Virus record (IMG/VR): IMGVR_UViG_3300028573_000036
Location: 1-36,343 of that record
Strand: one strand, 5' to 3'
Source: a virus
DNA: 36,343 bases
Shown here: positions 1 to 7,335 of the stretch, in pieces
Layout: every line of letters starts with the position of its first letter
Position numbering within the stretch: position 1 is the stretch's first letter
Notes under the pieces: model-generated
Seen by the model: the letters and a program-made list of their open reading frames with translations, nothing else
Databases searched by the model: none
What the model was told of the DNA's origin: nothing
Program-made: the position numbers and the translations under genes

Positions 1-18
1 GCCTCCAAAGGATGAATC

Positions 19-99
19 ATGACCCTAGAATACTTCTTACTACTAACGCTAGCTATAGTGCTGGCCAATATCATCAGTGAACTTATACTGCCGCATTAG
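19..99 (+). CDS. Putative 26-aa single-pass membrane peptide
   Basis: The ATG at 19 follows an AAAGGATGA ribosome-binding site. The peptide is almost one hydrophobic helix (Leu/Ile/Val/Ala-rich, about residues 5-24) and ends ELILPH. It lies on the strand opposite the portal gene and overlaps the portal stop codon tail to tail by 17 bases. It resembles the 39-codon + strand gene at 25005 in placement and character, but no promoter can be seen because the window starts 18 bases upstream. Function is unknown. The case rests on the ribosome site and hydrophobicity, so a chance ORF is possible. Confidence 0.42.
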   Translation: MTLEYFLLLTLAIVLANIISELILPH

Positions 100-2215
100 G
101 TTGAGGCTGCATCATCTGCTGCTGTTGTAAATCCAACTCCCTATCACGCTGACGTACACCATGATGATCAATCTCACGTTCATGATGCCCCTGCTCAATG
201 TCATGAAGATGACGTAGCATCTCAACTTTAGCTTGAATAGCTCCCATATCCATACCTTCAAGCTCTTTGAGAACCTTAGCCATGTTCAGAAGCTGCGCTG
301 TGGACTCTTCTTCTGCCCGCTGCTTGCGTTCTGCACTTATAGCCTCATCTAAGTGTATCTTGTTTAGGCGCTCAGCAGCAAGAGCCTGATCGCTTTGTGC
401 TTTAGCCTCGATACCTTCCGTTGTGACCTGCATCTGCTGATCTTGGATATCCATCTGGCGTTGAATAGCCTCTTGCTCTTGTTTAGCCTGTGCATCAAGG
501 ATCTCAGTAAGCTCAGGACGGCAATGTAGGCTTGATTTCTCGATGATGAGACTATCAGGTATAGGCATGCCCATCTGTTTTAGCGTAGTAAGCTGCATGA
601 ACTCTGTCTGCTTCTGAGTATTGGTCAGGAGGCCTTCTTCTACAACCACATCGTATCTTGAGAAGGATTGGCTGTAGAATTCAGGTGTAGGCTCTTTCTT
701 AGTGATTAAGCGTATCTTCTCAGGGCTATAGTTCACCTGCATTAGCTTCATAACCTTTTGGCCGAGTATCCTTTGACTTTCAGCAAGGTTATCAAAAACC
801 CCGCGAAGGGAGATAAGACCTGCAGCCTGTCGCATTTTGGCGAGGATGGCAGCGGTTTCAATTTTCTCATTCTCGGGCATCCCGAGCATTTCGGGATTAA
901 TACCCAGAATATTCGGGATAATCTCATTGAACATCTCCGTAAGTAGCATTTGTCCTTGTGGGATATCTGGAGGCATAATCCTCTGAACATCTTCCATATT
1001 CGCGTCAGGGCGAATGAACACCACCTGTCCATTGCCCGACTTGAATAGGGATGAGGTATTGGTTACTGCGCCAGTTTTCGCTATCCAACCGGAGTTTAAT
1101 TGAGAGTCCAATAAATCAACATGGCGAGAAATGCGCTTATTAAGCTCAGTTTGAGGATCTCGGATATAACGTACGATCCCTTGCAGTTTCCAAGTATATA
1201 GGTCGTAACTAGGAGCGTAATCGCCACCGAATATAGGCACGCAAGGATAATCATCGAGACCCCAAGGATCTTTTCCATAATAAAGTAATTCTCCTTCTAC
1301 GATAATACCCAGCTCAACAGTCCTGACAGGCTTACGGATAATTTGGAGATTAGGATGTATTGCCTGTAGGAAGCGTAGTCGCTCTCTTGGCCCTTTCCAT
1401 TCTGTAGTCTCTCCAGACTCCATGTCGACCAGAACATCTCTAATCTCCCATTTTCTACGCCAGTATTCGGTGTAGTTTAACAGCTTTTGCATGCCCCAGT
1501 TTCTGGCAAAGCTCATGTACGTAAATTTATCGTCTCTATTGCCGTAAGGAAGGCTATTTATGCGATCTTCCTGATCAGGCAGCAAAGAAATGACGGTCGT
1601 CCTATCGAGGTACTTACGTCTAGCCCAAAAGGAACAGTCCGACATGTCCTTCTCGAAGAAAAAAGGATCCCAGATGCTGTCATTCCAGTTCGTGATGTTG
1701 AATTTAACATCTCCATTGACGGGGTCTCCTCTATAGTCAAGATATGGGCATATCCAAGAGATTCCTGTGACGAGTGAGTCCCTAAAGGCCTGTGATAACT
1801 TGTCATAGCCAGCCCCCGAGGTCATTATGTACTGCATTACATCCGTCATAATCTCTGCAGTAGGCTCTGAGGCGTCCTCTATCGGGCTTATCTTTGTTGC
1901 TAGGCGATTCTCTCGCTGTATGCCCTCTATAAGGTTGACGAGGCGTCTAACCATATTATACGTGAAGCTAGAACGGCGTTGATTATTGAGGTAAGAGATC
2001 TCTTCGAGAGACCATTGATTGCCGAGGCTATAACTGAGGTCACGATAGGCTTCGGCATAGTATGTATTAAGTTGCTGATAGGCTCTTTCATAGTTTTCAC
2101 CGAACTCCTTTATGATATCTTGATGGTCTTCGAGTGACTGTGACTTGGATTTAGTCTTATATTCACGAAGAAATTGTTGCGCATCATCTGAATAAGCAGA
2201 CATAGGACTTGACAT
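83..2215 (-). CDS. Portal protein (P22-like podovirus type)
   Basis: The portal is the dodecameric ring at the capsid vertex through which terminase pumps DNA and to which the tail attaches. The protein of about 710 aa has the P22-type portal size. Its body includes the conserved stretch where a long helix follows NPEMLGMPENEKIETAAILAKM-like residues in the middle. The C-terminus (about residues 570-710) is a Gln/Glu-rich coiled coil ending in a run of Gln and Met, as in podovirus portals with a barrel. A TTG at 2227 is in frame, but TTGAGG there is better read as the Shine-Dalgarno for ATG 2215. It is the last - gene before the left edge. Scaffold and capsid genes would normally follow. Confidence 0.93.
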   Translation of the reverse strand: MSSPMSAYSDDAQQFLREYKTKSKSQSLEDHQDIIKEFGENYERAYQQLNTYYAEAYRDLSYSLGNQWSLEEISYLNNQRRSSFTYNMVRRLVNLIEGIQRENRLATKISPIEDASEPTAEIMTDVMQYIMTSGAGYDKLSQAFRDSLVTGISWICPYLDYRGDPVNGDVKFNITNWNDSIWDPFFFEKDMSDCSFWARRKYLDRTTVISLLPDQEDRINSLPYGNRDDKFTYMSFARNWGMQKLLNYTEYWRRKWEIRDVLVDMESGETTEWKGPRERLRFLQAIHPNLQIIRKPVRTVELGIIVEGELLYYGKDPWGLDDYPCVPIFGGDYAPSYDLYTWKLQGIVRYIRDPQTELNKRISRHVDLLDSQLNSGWIAKTGAVTNTSSLFKSGNGQVVFIRPDANMEDVQRIMPPDIPQGQMLLTEMFNEIIPNILGINPEMLGMPENEKIETAAILAKMRQAAGLISLRGVFDNLAESQRILGQKVMKLMQVNYSPEKIRLITKKEPTPEFYSQSFSRYDVVVEEGLLTNTQKQTEFMQLTTLKQMGMPIPDSLIIEKSSLHCRPELTEILDAQAKQEQEAIQRQMDIQDQQMQVTTEGIEAKAQSDQALAAERLNKIHLDEAISAERKQRAEEESTAQLLNMAKVLKELEGMDMGAIQAKVEMLRHLHDIEQGHHEREIDHHGVRQRDRELDLQQQQMMQPQPNAAV

Positions 2216-2402
2216 AGATTGCCTCAAGTAAAATTTGAGTGTATCACAGCAGGGAAAATCAGTCGAAGTTAATCTTTAGTCACTTAACTCATTGCCAGTT
2301 TCTATCTCTATGTCAAGCAAAAGTAAGCCGTTATCTTTTGGGTCGTCTTAAAACCAAGGATTGCATGAAAAATTACAACTTTAAGTACTGTTATAACGAC
2401 CA

Positions 2403-2432
2403 GCGCACTCCTGCGCCTACCGGTGGTACCGG
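2403..2432. repeat. Two adjacent small GC-rich hairpins
   Basis: GCGCA/TGCGC (2403-2407 and 2412-2416) and CCGGT/ACCGG (2420-2424 and 2428-2432) form two tight stem-loops just past the end of the micro-gene operon, in the roughly 230-base stretch before the portal. Neither is followed by a clear T-run, so this is only a weak terminator or RNA-processing candidate. I see no gene in 2216-2445. Confidence 0.35.
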
Positions 2433-2445
2433 CTTGCTTACAAAC

Positions 2446-2589
2446 TTATTTATTTTTTTGCTTGTGCACCGCTGTTTCCAGCCTGTCACGCTTGGCATCG
2501 AGCTTCTTATCCTCTTTTAGGAGGCCTTTAAACTCTTTCTTAGTCTTAGATTCAATTGCTTTTTCACTCTTTTCTAATTTCTTATCCAT
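2446..2589 (-). CDS. Small Lys/Glu-rich helical protein, 47 aa
   Basis: The start is set at ATG 2589 because AAAAGGA lies at the right distance upstream. The longer reading to 2658 has no ribosome site and overlaps the lipoprotein gene. The peptide is built almost entirely of Lys, Glu, Asp, Ala and Leu and looks like one charged helix or coiled coil. It is the last gene of the micro-gene operon. Function unknown. Confidence 0.6.
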   Translation of the reverse strand: MDKKLEKSEKAIESKTKKEFKGLLKEDKKLDAKRDRLETAVHKQKNK

Positions 2590-2599
2590 ATATTTCCTT

Positions 2600-2935
2600 T
2601 TAAATGTAAAATCCTCTTGGCCAATACTTCTTTCGTCCTTGGCTCTTCTCACTTGCATAGATGATCACCAATGACGCATCCTGAGCTGCGTCCATTGCAG
2701 ATTGCATCTTAGGTTGTGCTGGGCCTGTCCTGTCGTCTATTGCAGGTGCTGGTGTCCTTGTAGGAGCTGTGGGACCATACTGTGGTACGTAGACTGTGCC
2801 TTTCAGATCGGCCTCTACTGCCTGCTCAGCTACTGAGGCTTCATATAATACTTCTTCGGCTACTTCTCTCTCCCAGGGAGTGCAACTTGCCAGCCCTAGG
2901 CATGTGCCAATAATTAACAAACTCTTAAGTATCAT
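2600..2935 (-). CDS. Predicted phage lipoprotein, 111 aa
   Basis: The N-terminus is a type II signal peptide: MILK, a hydrophobic core, then the lipobox LASC with the lipidated Cys at residue 18. Thr at +2 suggests sorting to the outer membrane. The mature part has a Pro-rich stretch (about residues 50-75, with repeated TP/AP) and a basic C-terminus. Phage outer-membrane lipoproteins are commonly o-spanins (Rz1-like, Pro-rich) or superinfection-exclusion proteins. Either fits, and no inner-membrane spanin partner is obvious. The ATG overlaps the end of the upstream gene by 11 bases. Lipoprotein status is well supported; the role is inference. Confidence 0.76.
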   Translation of the reverse strand: MILKSLLIIGTCLGLASCTPWEREVAEEVLYEASVAEQAVEADLKGTVYVPQYGPTAPTRTPAPAIDDRTGPAQPKMQSAMDAAQDASLVIIYASEKSQGRKKYWPRGFYI

Positions 2936-3224
2936 TGTGTACCTTAGTTTTTAAGTGTTCTGCCCACGACTCATCTTCACATGGTTTGGTATCAAGAAAT
3001 TTCATTCCGCCTAATTTTCTAGCATCATTCCTAGTACATTGTTCTCGAAATATGCGCTTATCTAGCTGGTGCTTATCAACAAGAAATTCTTTTTCATCAG
3101 GATGTTTTCTGATATAAGCATTGAATTTCTCAATATCCCTATAGTCATTGATGTCTTCAGGATAACGAGCGGGAACCGTTACCATTCTTCTGTTCGTTCG
3201 ATCAAGGTATGCCCATCCCGTCAT
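2925..3224 (-). CDS. Hypothetical protein, 99 aa
   Basis: Its ATG overlaps the stop of the upstream 81-aa gene (ATGA), indicating translational coupling. The protein is hydrophilic and mixed-charge (about residues 25-60 rich in Asp, Arg, Lys), with two Cys (near residues 62 and 82) and no membrane segment. No family recognised. Confidence 0.7.
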   Translation of the reverse strand: MTGWAYLDRTNRRMVTVPARYPEDINDYRDIEKFNAYIRKHPDEKEFLVDKHQLDKRIFREQCTRNDARKLGGMKFLDTKPCEDESWAEHLKTKVHNDT

Positions 3225-3466
3225 TCCTCATCGTCTCCATAAGCAATATTAAGGCATTCTTCTAATCGGTCTCGCAGGCATCGAATGTCAGTGAATATCC
3301 CCTCAAGTCCATGTATTTCACCATATTCAATTTTGTCATGGACAAACTTCTTCCATGGCTCGAAACCATGCTTAGAGTCTGTGTTTTCAAAGATGCTATG
3401 GTCTAATACATCCTTTAGCAGAACGGAAAGCCTGCCTAAGTCTTCTAGGCGCTCACGTTTTGTCAT
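3221..3466 (-). CDS. Hypothetical protein, 81 aa
   Basis: The start is chosen at ATG 3466, which forms an ATGA overlap with the preceding 50-aa gene. The in-frame TTG at 3478 has no such signal. The product is an acidic, probably helical soluble protein ending GDDEE. It is coupled to the next gene through another ATGA at 3221-3224. No family recognised. Confidence 0.74.
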   Translation of the reverse strand: MTKRERLEDLGRLSVLLKDVLDHSIFENTDSKHGFEPWKKFVHDKIEYGEIHGLEGIFTDIRCLRDRLEECLNIAYGDDEE

Positions 3467-3615
3467 GGGCTTGGCCAAGTTTTAGTGGGTGCATTGTTCT
3501 GGTTAAAATTGCCTTGAGGTATCTGCTGAGGCCCACCAAATTGGTTAGGAAACTGCCACGGAACGCTTCCACGGTTACTTATGAGTGGCTTTGGTATGCT
3601 TACTGTTTTTGGCAT
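3463..3615 (-). CDS. Pro/Gln/Asn-rich micro-protein, M-P-K-T family, 50 aa
   Basis: The ATG at 3615 overlaps the stop of the membrane micro-protein upstream (TGATG), and its stop overlaps the next start (ATGA). It begins MPKTVSIPKP and contains a VPWQFPNQF-type segment and many Pro, Gln and Asn. It shares its start and a PNQ motif with the peptides at 4438, 5130 and 5452, so I count it as the fourth member of that set. It is compositionally biased and probably unfolded alone. Function unknown. Confidence 0.66.
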   Translation of the reverse strand: MPKTVSIPKPLISNRGSVPWQFPNQFGGPQQIPQGNFNQNNAPTKTWPSP

Positions 3616-3719
3616 CAATTATCTCTCTTATTAGCGTTTATCAAAATATAACTCACTATCAGCATGCCTATCATAGTGCCTATCGTGCTGGCGATCATTG
3701 TGATAGTTAAGTCAGTCAT
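3615..3719 (-). CDS. 34-aa single-pass membrane peptide
   Basis: The ATG at 3719 follows AGGGA and overlaps the end of the 84-aa gene by 8 bases. The peptide has a single hydrophobic helix (about residues 5-28: Ile, Met, Gly, Leu, Val) and a short charged tail NKRDN, suggesting N-out/C-in orientation. It could be a holin-like, pinholin-like or accessory membrane peptide. The sequence does not decide between these. Confidence 0.64.
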   Translation of the reverse strand: MTDLTITMIASTIGTMIGMLIVSYILINANKRDN

Positions 3720-3966
3720 CTTCCCTCACATGCCATTTAAGACATAAAGTATGTTTACATGATGCTGGATGTTTTATAATAAATTGATAGTGATCAAGAT
3801 TTACCGTATCGATTGTGTTACAAAACTGTAAAAATTCATCTATCAATTGTCCTTTATAGAAACCTAACATTTTATTAAATTCTTCTTCTCTATCAAAACA
3901 AGTTATTAAATATCCATACCAATTAGGATTACCACAGGAATATGGTTCAATCGTCCAGACAGTCAT
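3712..3966 (-). CDS. Hypothetical protein, 84 aa
   Basis: Coupled to the upstream Cys-rich gene by an ATGA overlap at 3963-3966. The soluble protein has four Cys, Trp/Tyr-rich N-terminal residues and a central acidic helix. No zinc-finger spacing is clear. Function unknown. Confidence 0.72.
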   Translation of the reverse strand: MTVWTIEPYSCGNPNWYGYLITCFDREEEFNKMLGFYKGQLIDEFLQFCNTIDTVNLDHYQFIIKHPASCKHTLCLKWHVREDD

Positions 3967-4274
3967 TTTGGTATACCATGTTCTGCTTTTATAGCCTCTC
4001 CTATAGCGTTTTCGGAAAGGCTATGCTTCTTGCCGTCTATTTCGATTTCCCACGCTCCAGAGGCTGTTAGAGTAGGCTCAGAGGCGCTGTGCACCTTTAT
4101 GGCCGTCGGCGTGATCTCTATTATCTCAGGCTGCCTTTCAGCATGCTTGTGCTCAACTTTACGTACCCTCCAAGGAAAACAACAAGTCCTCGGGCAGCAC
4201 TCATTGCAGTTGCATGAGTTTTCGAGCTCTACAGAGCTTCTCGCTTCAACTTTATCAACCAGACTTAGCGTCAT
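3963..4274 (-). CDS. Cys-rich small protein, 103 aa
   Basis: The start is ATG 4274, because AGGAGGTG just upstream is the ribosome site and contains the alternative GTG at 4280. A dense cluster, CNCNECCPRTCC (about residues 22-33), could bind a metal or form disulphides. The C-terminal half reads like a small beta/alpha domain that binds or modifies something. Next gene overlaps by ATGA. No family recognised. Confidence 0.74.
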   Translation of the reverse strand: MTLSLVDKVEARSSVELENSCNCNECCPRTCCFPWRVRKVEHKHAERQPEIIEITPTAIKVHSASEPTLTASGAWEIEIDGKKHSLSENAIGEAIKAEHGIPK

Positions 4275-4283
4275 AGGCACCTC

Positions 4284-4385
4284 CTAGTCCTTGTCTCGGA
4301 TAATATACCATAGTACGATTAACGCAAAGGATATAGCCAGGGAGGTTATAACCCCAAATATTAGGTTTATCTGAAAACTATCCAC
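4284..4385 (-). CDS. 33-aa membrane peptide with GTG start
   Basis: A GTG at 4385 follows a GGGGG tract that can pair with 16S rRNA. The peptide is a single transmembrane helix (about residues 6-28, ending LWYII) followed by RDKD. The gene overlaps the 24-codon membrane peptide upstream by 19 bases in another frame. Two small membrane peptides in overlapping frames recall holin/antiholin or nested spanin layouts, but this is only an analogy. Confidence 0.5.
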   Translation of the reverse strand: MDSFQINLIFGVITSLAISFALIVLWYIIRDKD

Positions 4386-4441
4386 AATACCCCCACAAAG
4401 ATCATTATACCGATCAGATCTGCTGTATCTACGCCGATCAT
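4367..4441 (-). CDS. 24-aa membrane peptide
   Basis: The ATG at 4441 overlaps the stop of the M-T-K-T peptide gene (ATGA). The product has a short acidic N-terminus and then a continuous hydrophobic helix ending WIVFR. It is too short for any family assignment. The coupling and the hydrophobic profile are the evidence. Confidence 0.5.
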   Translation of the reverse strand: MIGVDTADLIGIMIFVGVLWIVFR

Positions 4442-4569
4442 ATGCCCCCACAGCGCATTACAAGGCTGCAATATGGGTAGAATATCTGCCTCTGATTCGG
4501 CCACCAAGGAACAGGCCTTGCATGTATCCATGGGGCTGGCGGTCTCGGTATGTAGTTAGTTTTTGTCAT
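4438..4569 (-). CDS. Pro/Trp-rich micro-protein, M-T-K-T family, 43 aa
   Basis: Starts MTKTNYIPRPPAPW and has a VPWWPNQRQIF segment. It shares the M-T/P-K-T start, Pro/Trp richness and PNQ motif with the genes at 3463, 5130 and 5452. Both ends overlap neighbours by ATGA (4566-4569 and 4438-4441). This repeat of a tiny gene inside one operon suggests duplication. Function unknown. Confidence 0.66.
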   Translation of the reverse strand: MTKTNYIPRPPAPWIHARPVPWWPNQRQIFYPYCSLVMRCGGI

Positions 4570-4850
4570 ACTTTCACCATAATATTATATATATCATATA
4601 CATGCTCCGCCGTGTATTTATCTTCTTTTGATAATTTGGGCCACAATCTATGTTTAACTATAGATATATGATGACTGTCTGAAAAACGTAATGGCATATC
4701 AGAGTTTTTATTATCCTCATACGCACGCCCTAAAGCATACCCTATAGCATCCATTACAGCTGAAAAGCTAGCATCGCATCGTCCACAGAAATTATGTCTA
4801 TACTTTTCAAAGAGTTCCCCATCCGCTTTACAGCAATCACACTTTTTCAT
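4566..4850 (-). CDS. Small protein with Cys-pair (zinc-binding) N-terminus, 94 aa
   Basis: The start is set at ATG 4850, preceded by GGAG; longer in-frame readings lack a ribosome site. The N-terminus has CDCC near residues 4-7 and CGRC near residues 22-25, a zinc-knuckle-like pairing. The rest is helical and charged. It overlaps the upstream gene by 14 bases and the downstream gene by ATGA. It could be a small regulatory or inhibitory protein. No family recognised. Confidence 0.74.
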   Translation of the reverse strand: MKKCDCCKADGELFEKYRHNFCGRCDASFSAVMDAIGYALGRAYEDNKNSDMPLRFSDSHHISIVKHRLWPKLSKEDKYTAEHVYDIYNIMVKV

Positions 4851-5031
4851 ATCTTTTTCTCCATTCAGTCCAAAATTCATCATACACACTTTTGGCAACT
4901 TCACACGTACTAAAACCTATATGAATTCGCGTGTCTGGATGTAAATAAATATGTATCTCATTCTCATGGACGACAAGAGCCTTTAAATTATCTATTTCAA
5001 AAATGCAGGTCTGTATCCTAGTCAGTCCCAT
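4837..5031 (-). CDS. Hypothetical protein, 64 aa
   Basis: Soluble, with alternating hydrophobic and charged residues suggesting a beta-rich first half (about residues 10-45) and a C-terminal helix rich in Trp, Arg and Lys. Begins three bases after the 32-codon gene stop and overlaps the zinc-type gene. Function unknown. Confidence 0.73.
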   Translation of the reverse strand: MGLTRIQTCIFEIDNLKALVVHENEIHIYLHPDTRIHIGFSTCEVAKSVYDEFWTEWRKRYEKV

Positions 5032-5034
5032 CTT

Positions 5035-5133
5035 TTATCCCCCATAGCTCTTTTCCTCGGTCGTGACGTTTGTTTTGTACAACACGTTAACATTTTTCAT
5101 CTTGCCGTCTTTTAGATAAGCAAAGCCTTTCAT
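5035..5133 (-). CDS. Micro-protein, 32 aa
   Basis: The ATG at 5133 overlaps the stop of the 42-codon gene (ATGA), and the next gene begins 3 bases after its stop. Lys-rich, no membrane segment. The case for it is the uninterrupted chain of coupled genes. Function unknown. Confidence 0.55.
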   Translation of the reverse strand: MKGFAYLKDGKMKNVNVLYKTNVTTEEKSYGG

Positions 5134-5258
5134 GATCTCGGCCCATAGAAATGCCTAGGCCATTGTGGGCCAGGGGCTTTGCACCACATAACTTGCACGT
5201 TCTCAAACCAAAATGGTGCTATTGGTATGTGCTTTTGGACTGATACTGTCTTGGTCAT
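5130..5258 (-). CDS. Pro/Trp-rich micro-protein, M-T-K-T family, 42 aa
   Basis: Starts MTKTVSVQKHIPIAPFW and continues with Trp, Pro and aromatic residues. It is the second member of the M-T-K-T set counted from the promoter. ATGA overlaps join it to the genes before and after. Function unknown. Confidence 0.66.
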   Translation of the reverse strand: MTKTVSVQKHIPIAPFWFENVQVMWCKAPGPQWPRHFYGPRS

Positions 5259-5455
5259 TGCCTCTCTCCGTATTTCATTAACTTATCTTTAGCATCCTTG
5301 AGGAATACTATGCTAACATAAATTGAATCCTGCATGTTCTTCGGGATATCTTTGTAGCTAGCATCATCCATCACACGGAAAAGGTTAAGCTCGATAAGCT
5401 CTAACCTATTCATGATGTTGTTGAATTGCTTTAGTTCAACGTCGTGAGGTGTCAT
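5255..5455 (-). CDS. Hypothetical helical protein, 66 aa
   Basis: Two helices are suggested by heptad-like Leu/Ile/Met spacing (residues 8-30 and 42-62). Joined by ATGA overlaps to M-T-K-T genes on both sides. No family recognised. Confidence 0.74.
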   Translation of the reverse strand: MTPHDVELKQFNNIMNRLELIELNLFRVMDDASYKDIPKNMQDSIYVSIVFLKDAKDKLMKYGERQ

Positions 5456-5583
5456 CTTCCTATAGGCCCCTGCGGAAAGTACTGATTAGGAGGAGTTTGC
5501 GTAATAATAGTGCTAGGCATTGGCCACTCTTGCCAGAATGTCTTAGGTCTAAGACTTGGCGGTGTCAGTACTGTTTTTGTCAT
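5452..5583 (-). CDS. Pro-rich micro-protein, M-T-K-T family, 43 aa
   Basis: ATG 5583 follows GAGG. The peptide starts MTKTVLTPPSLRPKTFW and ends with PNQYFPQGP-like residues, the same vocabulary as the gene at 3463. ATGA overlap with the 66-codon gene. Founding member of the set in operon order. Function unknown. Confidence 0.67.
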   Translation of the reverse strand: MTKTVLTPPSLRPKTFWQEWPMPSTIITQTPPNQYFPQGPIGR

Positions 5584-5632
5584 ACATACCTCGTGATATT
5601 ATTAAGACATTCATAAGCCCTCTTTAAACATA

Positions 5633-5764
5633 TTAACGCCTATCCACCCACATGCCAAATAAAATATTGTCTAAGTCCTCAAGCTCTCGCGAATTATTGC
5701 ATGATTGACAAAGACTTATCAGGCTTATGATTAACGCTAAAAGTGAAATTATTGTTCTAATCAT
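5633..5764 (-). CDS. Small exported or membrane peptide, possible lipoprotein, 43 aa
   Basis: First gene after the promoter at 5785-5813, with a leader of only about 14 bases. It has an N-terminal MIRT, then a strong hydrophobic segment (about residues 5-19), then CQSC. A Cys directly after a signal segment suggests a lipoprotein, although the lipobox (CQSC) is not canonical. The tail is short and acidic. It could be a small spanin-like or exclusion peptide; this is inference. The ribosome site is weak. Confidence 0.55.
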   Translation of the reverse strand: MIRTIISLLALIISLISLCQSCNNSRELEDLDNILFGMWVDRR

Positions 5765-5784
5765 GCGGTTGCTCTTTTTGCCAC

Positions 5785-5813
5785 ACTATAACATTGTCAT
5801 AAGATTATAGCAA
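5785..5813 (-). promoter_or_regulatory. Promoter/operator for the micro-gene operon
   Basis: On the - strand TTGCTA (5808-5813) and TATAGT (5785-5790) are separated by 17 bases and lie just upstream of the first micro-gene. The sequence between them carries the recurring TATAAC/GTTATA half-sites found at 7835, 10767, 11423 and 24955. Likely the start of the - transcript covering 5764-2446. Confidence 0.75.
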
Positions 5814-5835
5814 GCTATTTGTATCCACCGGCCCT

Positions 5836-7335
5836 TCAAGTGAACCTCGGTTGGTATTTGTCCATCAATTGTTCTACTTCTGTGTCCGAAATAAGTCGTA
5901 AGCCAATTTTATCCATGCCCACTGCAAGATATCGTAGGGCATCTGCCGCGTGGGAATGCTCATTGTGATTTGGCCTAGATGACCAACAGCCATGCGCTGT
6001 GTTCCACATCCGCTTATAATTGTCGAGGTGATGTATGCCCTTGGCGCACTTAGTTTCGTCAAACCAGAAGCGAATAAACAGTAATCTCGTGGCGTTGATG
6101 CCATCATCTATACCAACGTCTGTCGTAAGCGTGAAGTTGAACCCAGCCTTACGTGCTGTTTCTATCCTTGTAAACCCTGAGCCATATTCTGTTGTGTTAG
6201 CATCGTGAGGCACCAAGTGAGTGCCATAGATATAATTTTTAGCCTTCAGTAGCTTGAGATAATAGGGAAGAGGTTCACCAGACCCCTCAATGTAATCAAA
6301 TATATGTATCTCTTGGCCCTCCATCTGAAAGAACCAAATTACCGTGTCATCTGAGTAGCCCAGATCCCAGGCTGTATGCACTGGCAAGCCTTCATTATAG
6401 AACACATTGCTTAACCGTCCCTGCATCCTTGCTAACGCTAGTTGTTTGTGATAATAAGCGCCGTCTGTAGCTGCTTGGAATGACTCATCAGGAGTAGATG
6501 GATACTCACGTTTCATGTCGTCTTGCTGAGTCTTTTCCGTAGCTACATACCATTGCTTTTGCTGTAAACTAACTTTGATGCCTAAAGATGCTAAGCTCTC
6601 GAAGTATTTAGCCATTGAATCATCTATGCCAACATGCTCATTAAGCGTATACAGAGGCTCTCTATGCCACGGAAAAAAATGAAACTTATAATCTAGCTTA
6701 GTTAGCTTTTTCCCTTGCTGCTGTAGGCTTTGTGCTGTCTTGCACATATCGTAGAAATCACCATCCTGTCCCTCAGCAGTAGATTCGATGCAACAGAACT
6801 GACCAGCTGCTAATGTGTTCAAACTACCTGTGATAATCTCGCGTGCTTTTTCAGGATAGTGAGCGCAGATCTTGCCAAACTCTGATATATGCAAGTAGTT
6901 GAGCGTAGATCCACGCATCGAAGTGCCAACGCGTATAGATGATCCATTGCTAAATACAAGCTCCTGAGCCGAGTCTACCGTAGCAGAACGTAGCTCCTTG
7001 AGAAAGCCTGGCAAGTTATCATAAGCATACTTGATGCGCTTAAAGAACTGCTTAGCATTCTCTCGGCTATCGCATATGATACCGGCTGATACGTTGTCGT
7101 TAAACAGGCACTTGTCTAGTAAGTACAACCCTATAAATGTAGAGATACCAAGTTGCCGTGCTTTTAATACTATGTTGAGATTGTGTAGATTATCGTAGAG
7201 CTCTTTTTGAGCCCAGTTTGCGTTGAATATCTGACGATCGCCCTTTTTGTCCACGATATAGTATATCGTGTTGAGCCTAGTCCATTCATCGGTGAAGATA
7301 TCGGTTAATAAGTCTTTATGGCTTTGCGTCAGCAT
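5836..7335 (-). CDS. terL: Terminase large subunit
   Basis: ATP-driven motor and nuclease that cuts concatemeric DNA and pumps it into the procapsid through the portal. The protein of 499 aa shows the variant Walker A KARQLGIST (about residues 58-66), a Walker B-like hydrophobic strand ending HISEF (about 149-153), and the RNase H-like nuclease domain in the second half. The latter starts with the acidic strand HTAWDLGYSDDT and includes a later PHDAN and a terminal HSHAADALRYL. The length and motifs match podovirus/P22-like TerL. It overlaps the TerS end by 20 bases. Confidence 0.97.
   Translation of the reverse strand: MLTQSHKDLLTDIFTDEWTRLNTIYYIVDKKGDRQIFNANWAQKELYDNLHNLNIVLKARQLGISTFIGLYLLDKCLFNDNVSAGIICDSRENAKQFFKRIKYAYDNLPGFLKELRSATVDSAQELVFSNGSSIRVGTSMRGSTLNYLHISEFGKICAHYPEKAREIITGSLNTLAAGQFCCIESTAEGQDGDFYDMCKTAQSLQQQGKKLTKLDYKFHFFPWHREPLYTLNEHVGIDDSMAKYFESLASLGIKVSLQQKQWYVATEKTQQDDMKREYPSTPDESFQAATDGAYYHKQLALARMQGRLSNVFYNEGLPVHTAWDLGYSDDTVIWFFQMEGQEIHIFDYIEGSGEPLPYYLKLLKAKNYIYGTHLVPHDANTTEYGSGFTRIETARKAGFNFTLTTDVGIDDGINATRLLFIRFWFDETKCAKGIHHLDNYKRMWNTAHGCWSSRPNHNEHSHAADALRYLAVGMDKIGLRLISDTEVEQLMDKYQPRFT

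Noticed and set aside
2288-2316. Perfect TTGACA box before the portal gene
   Set aside because: No convincing -10 box at 16-18 bases; the portal may be transcribed from upstream.
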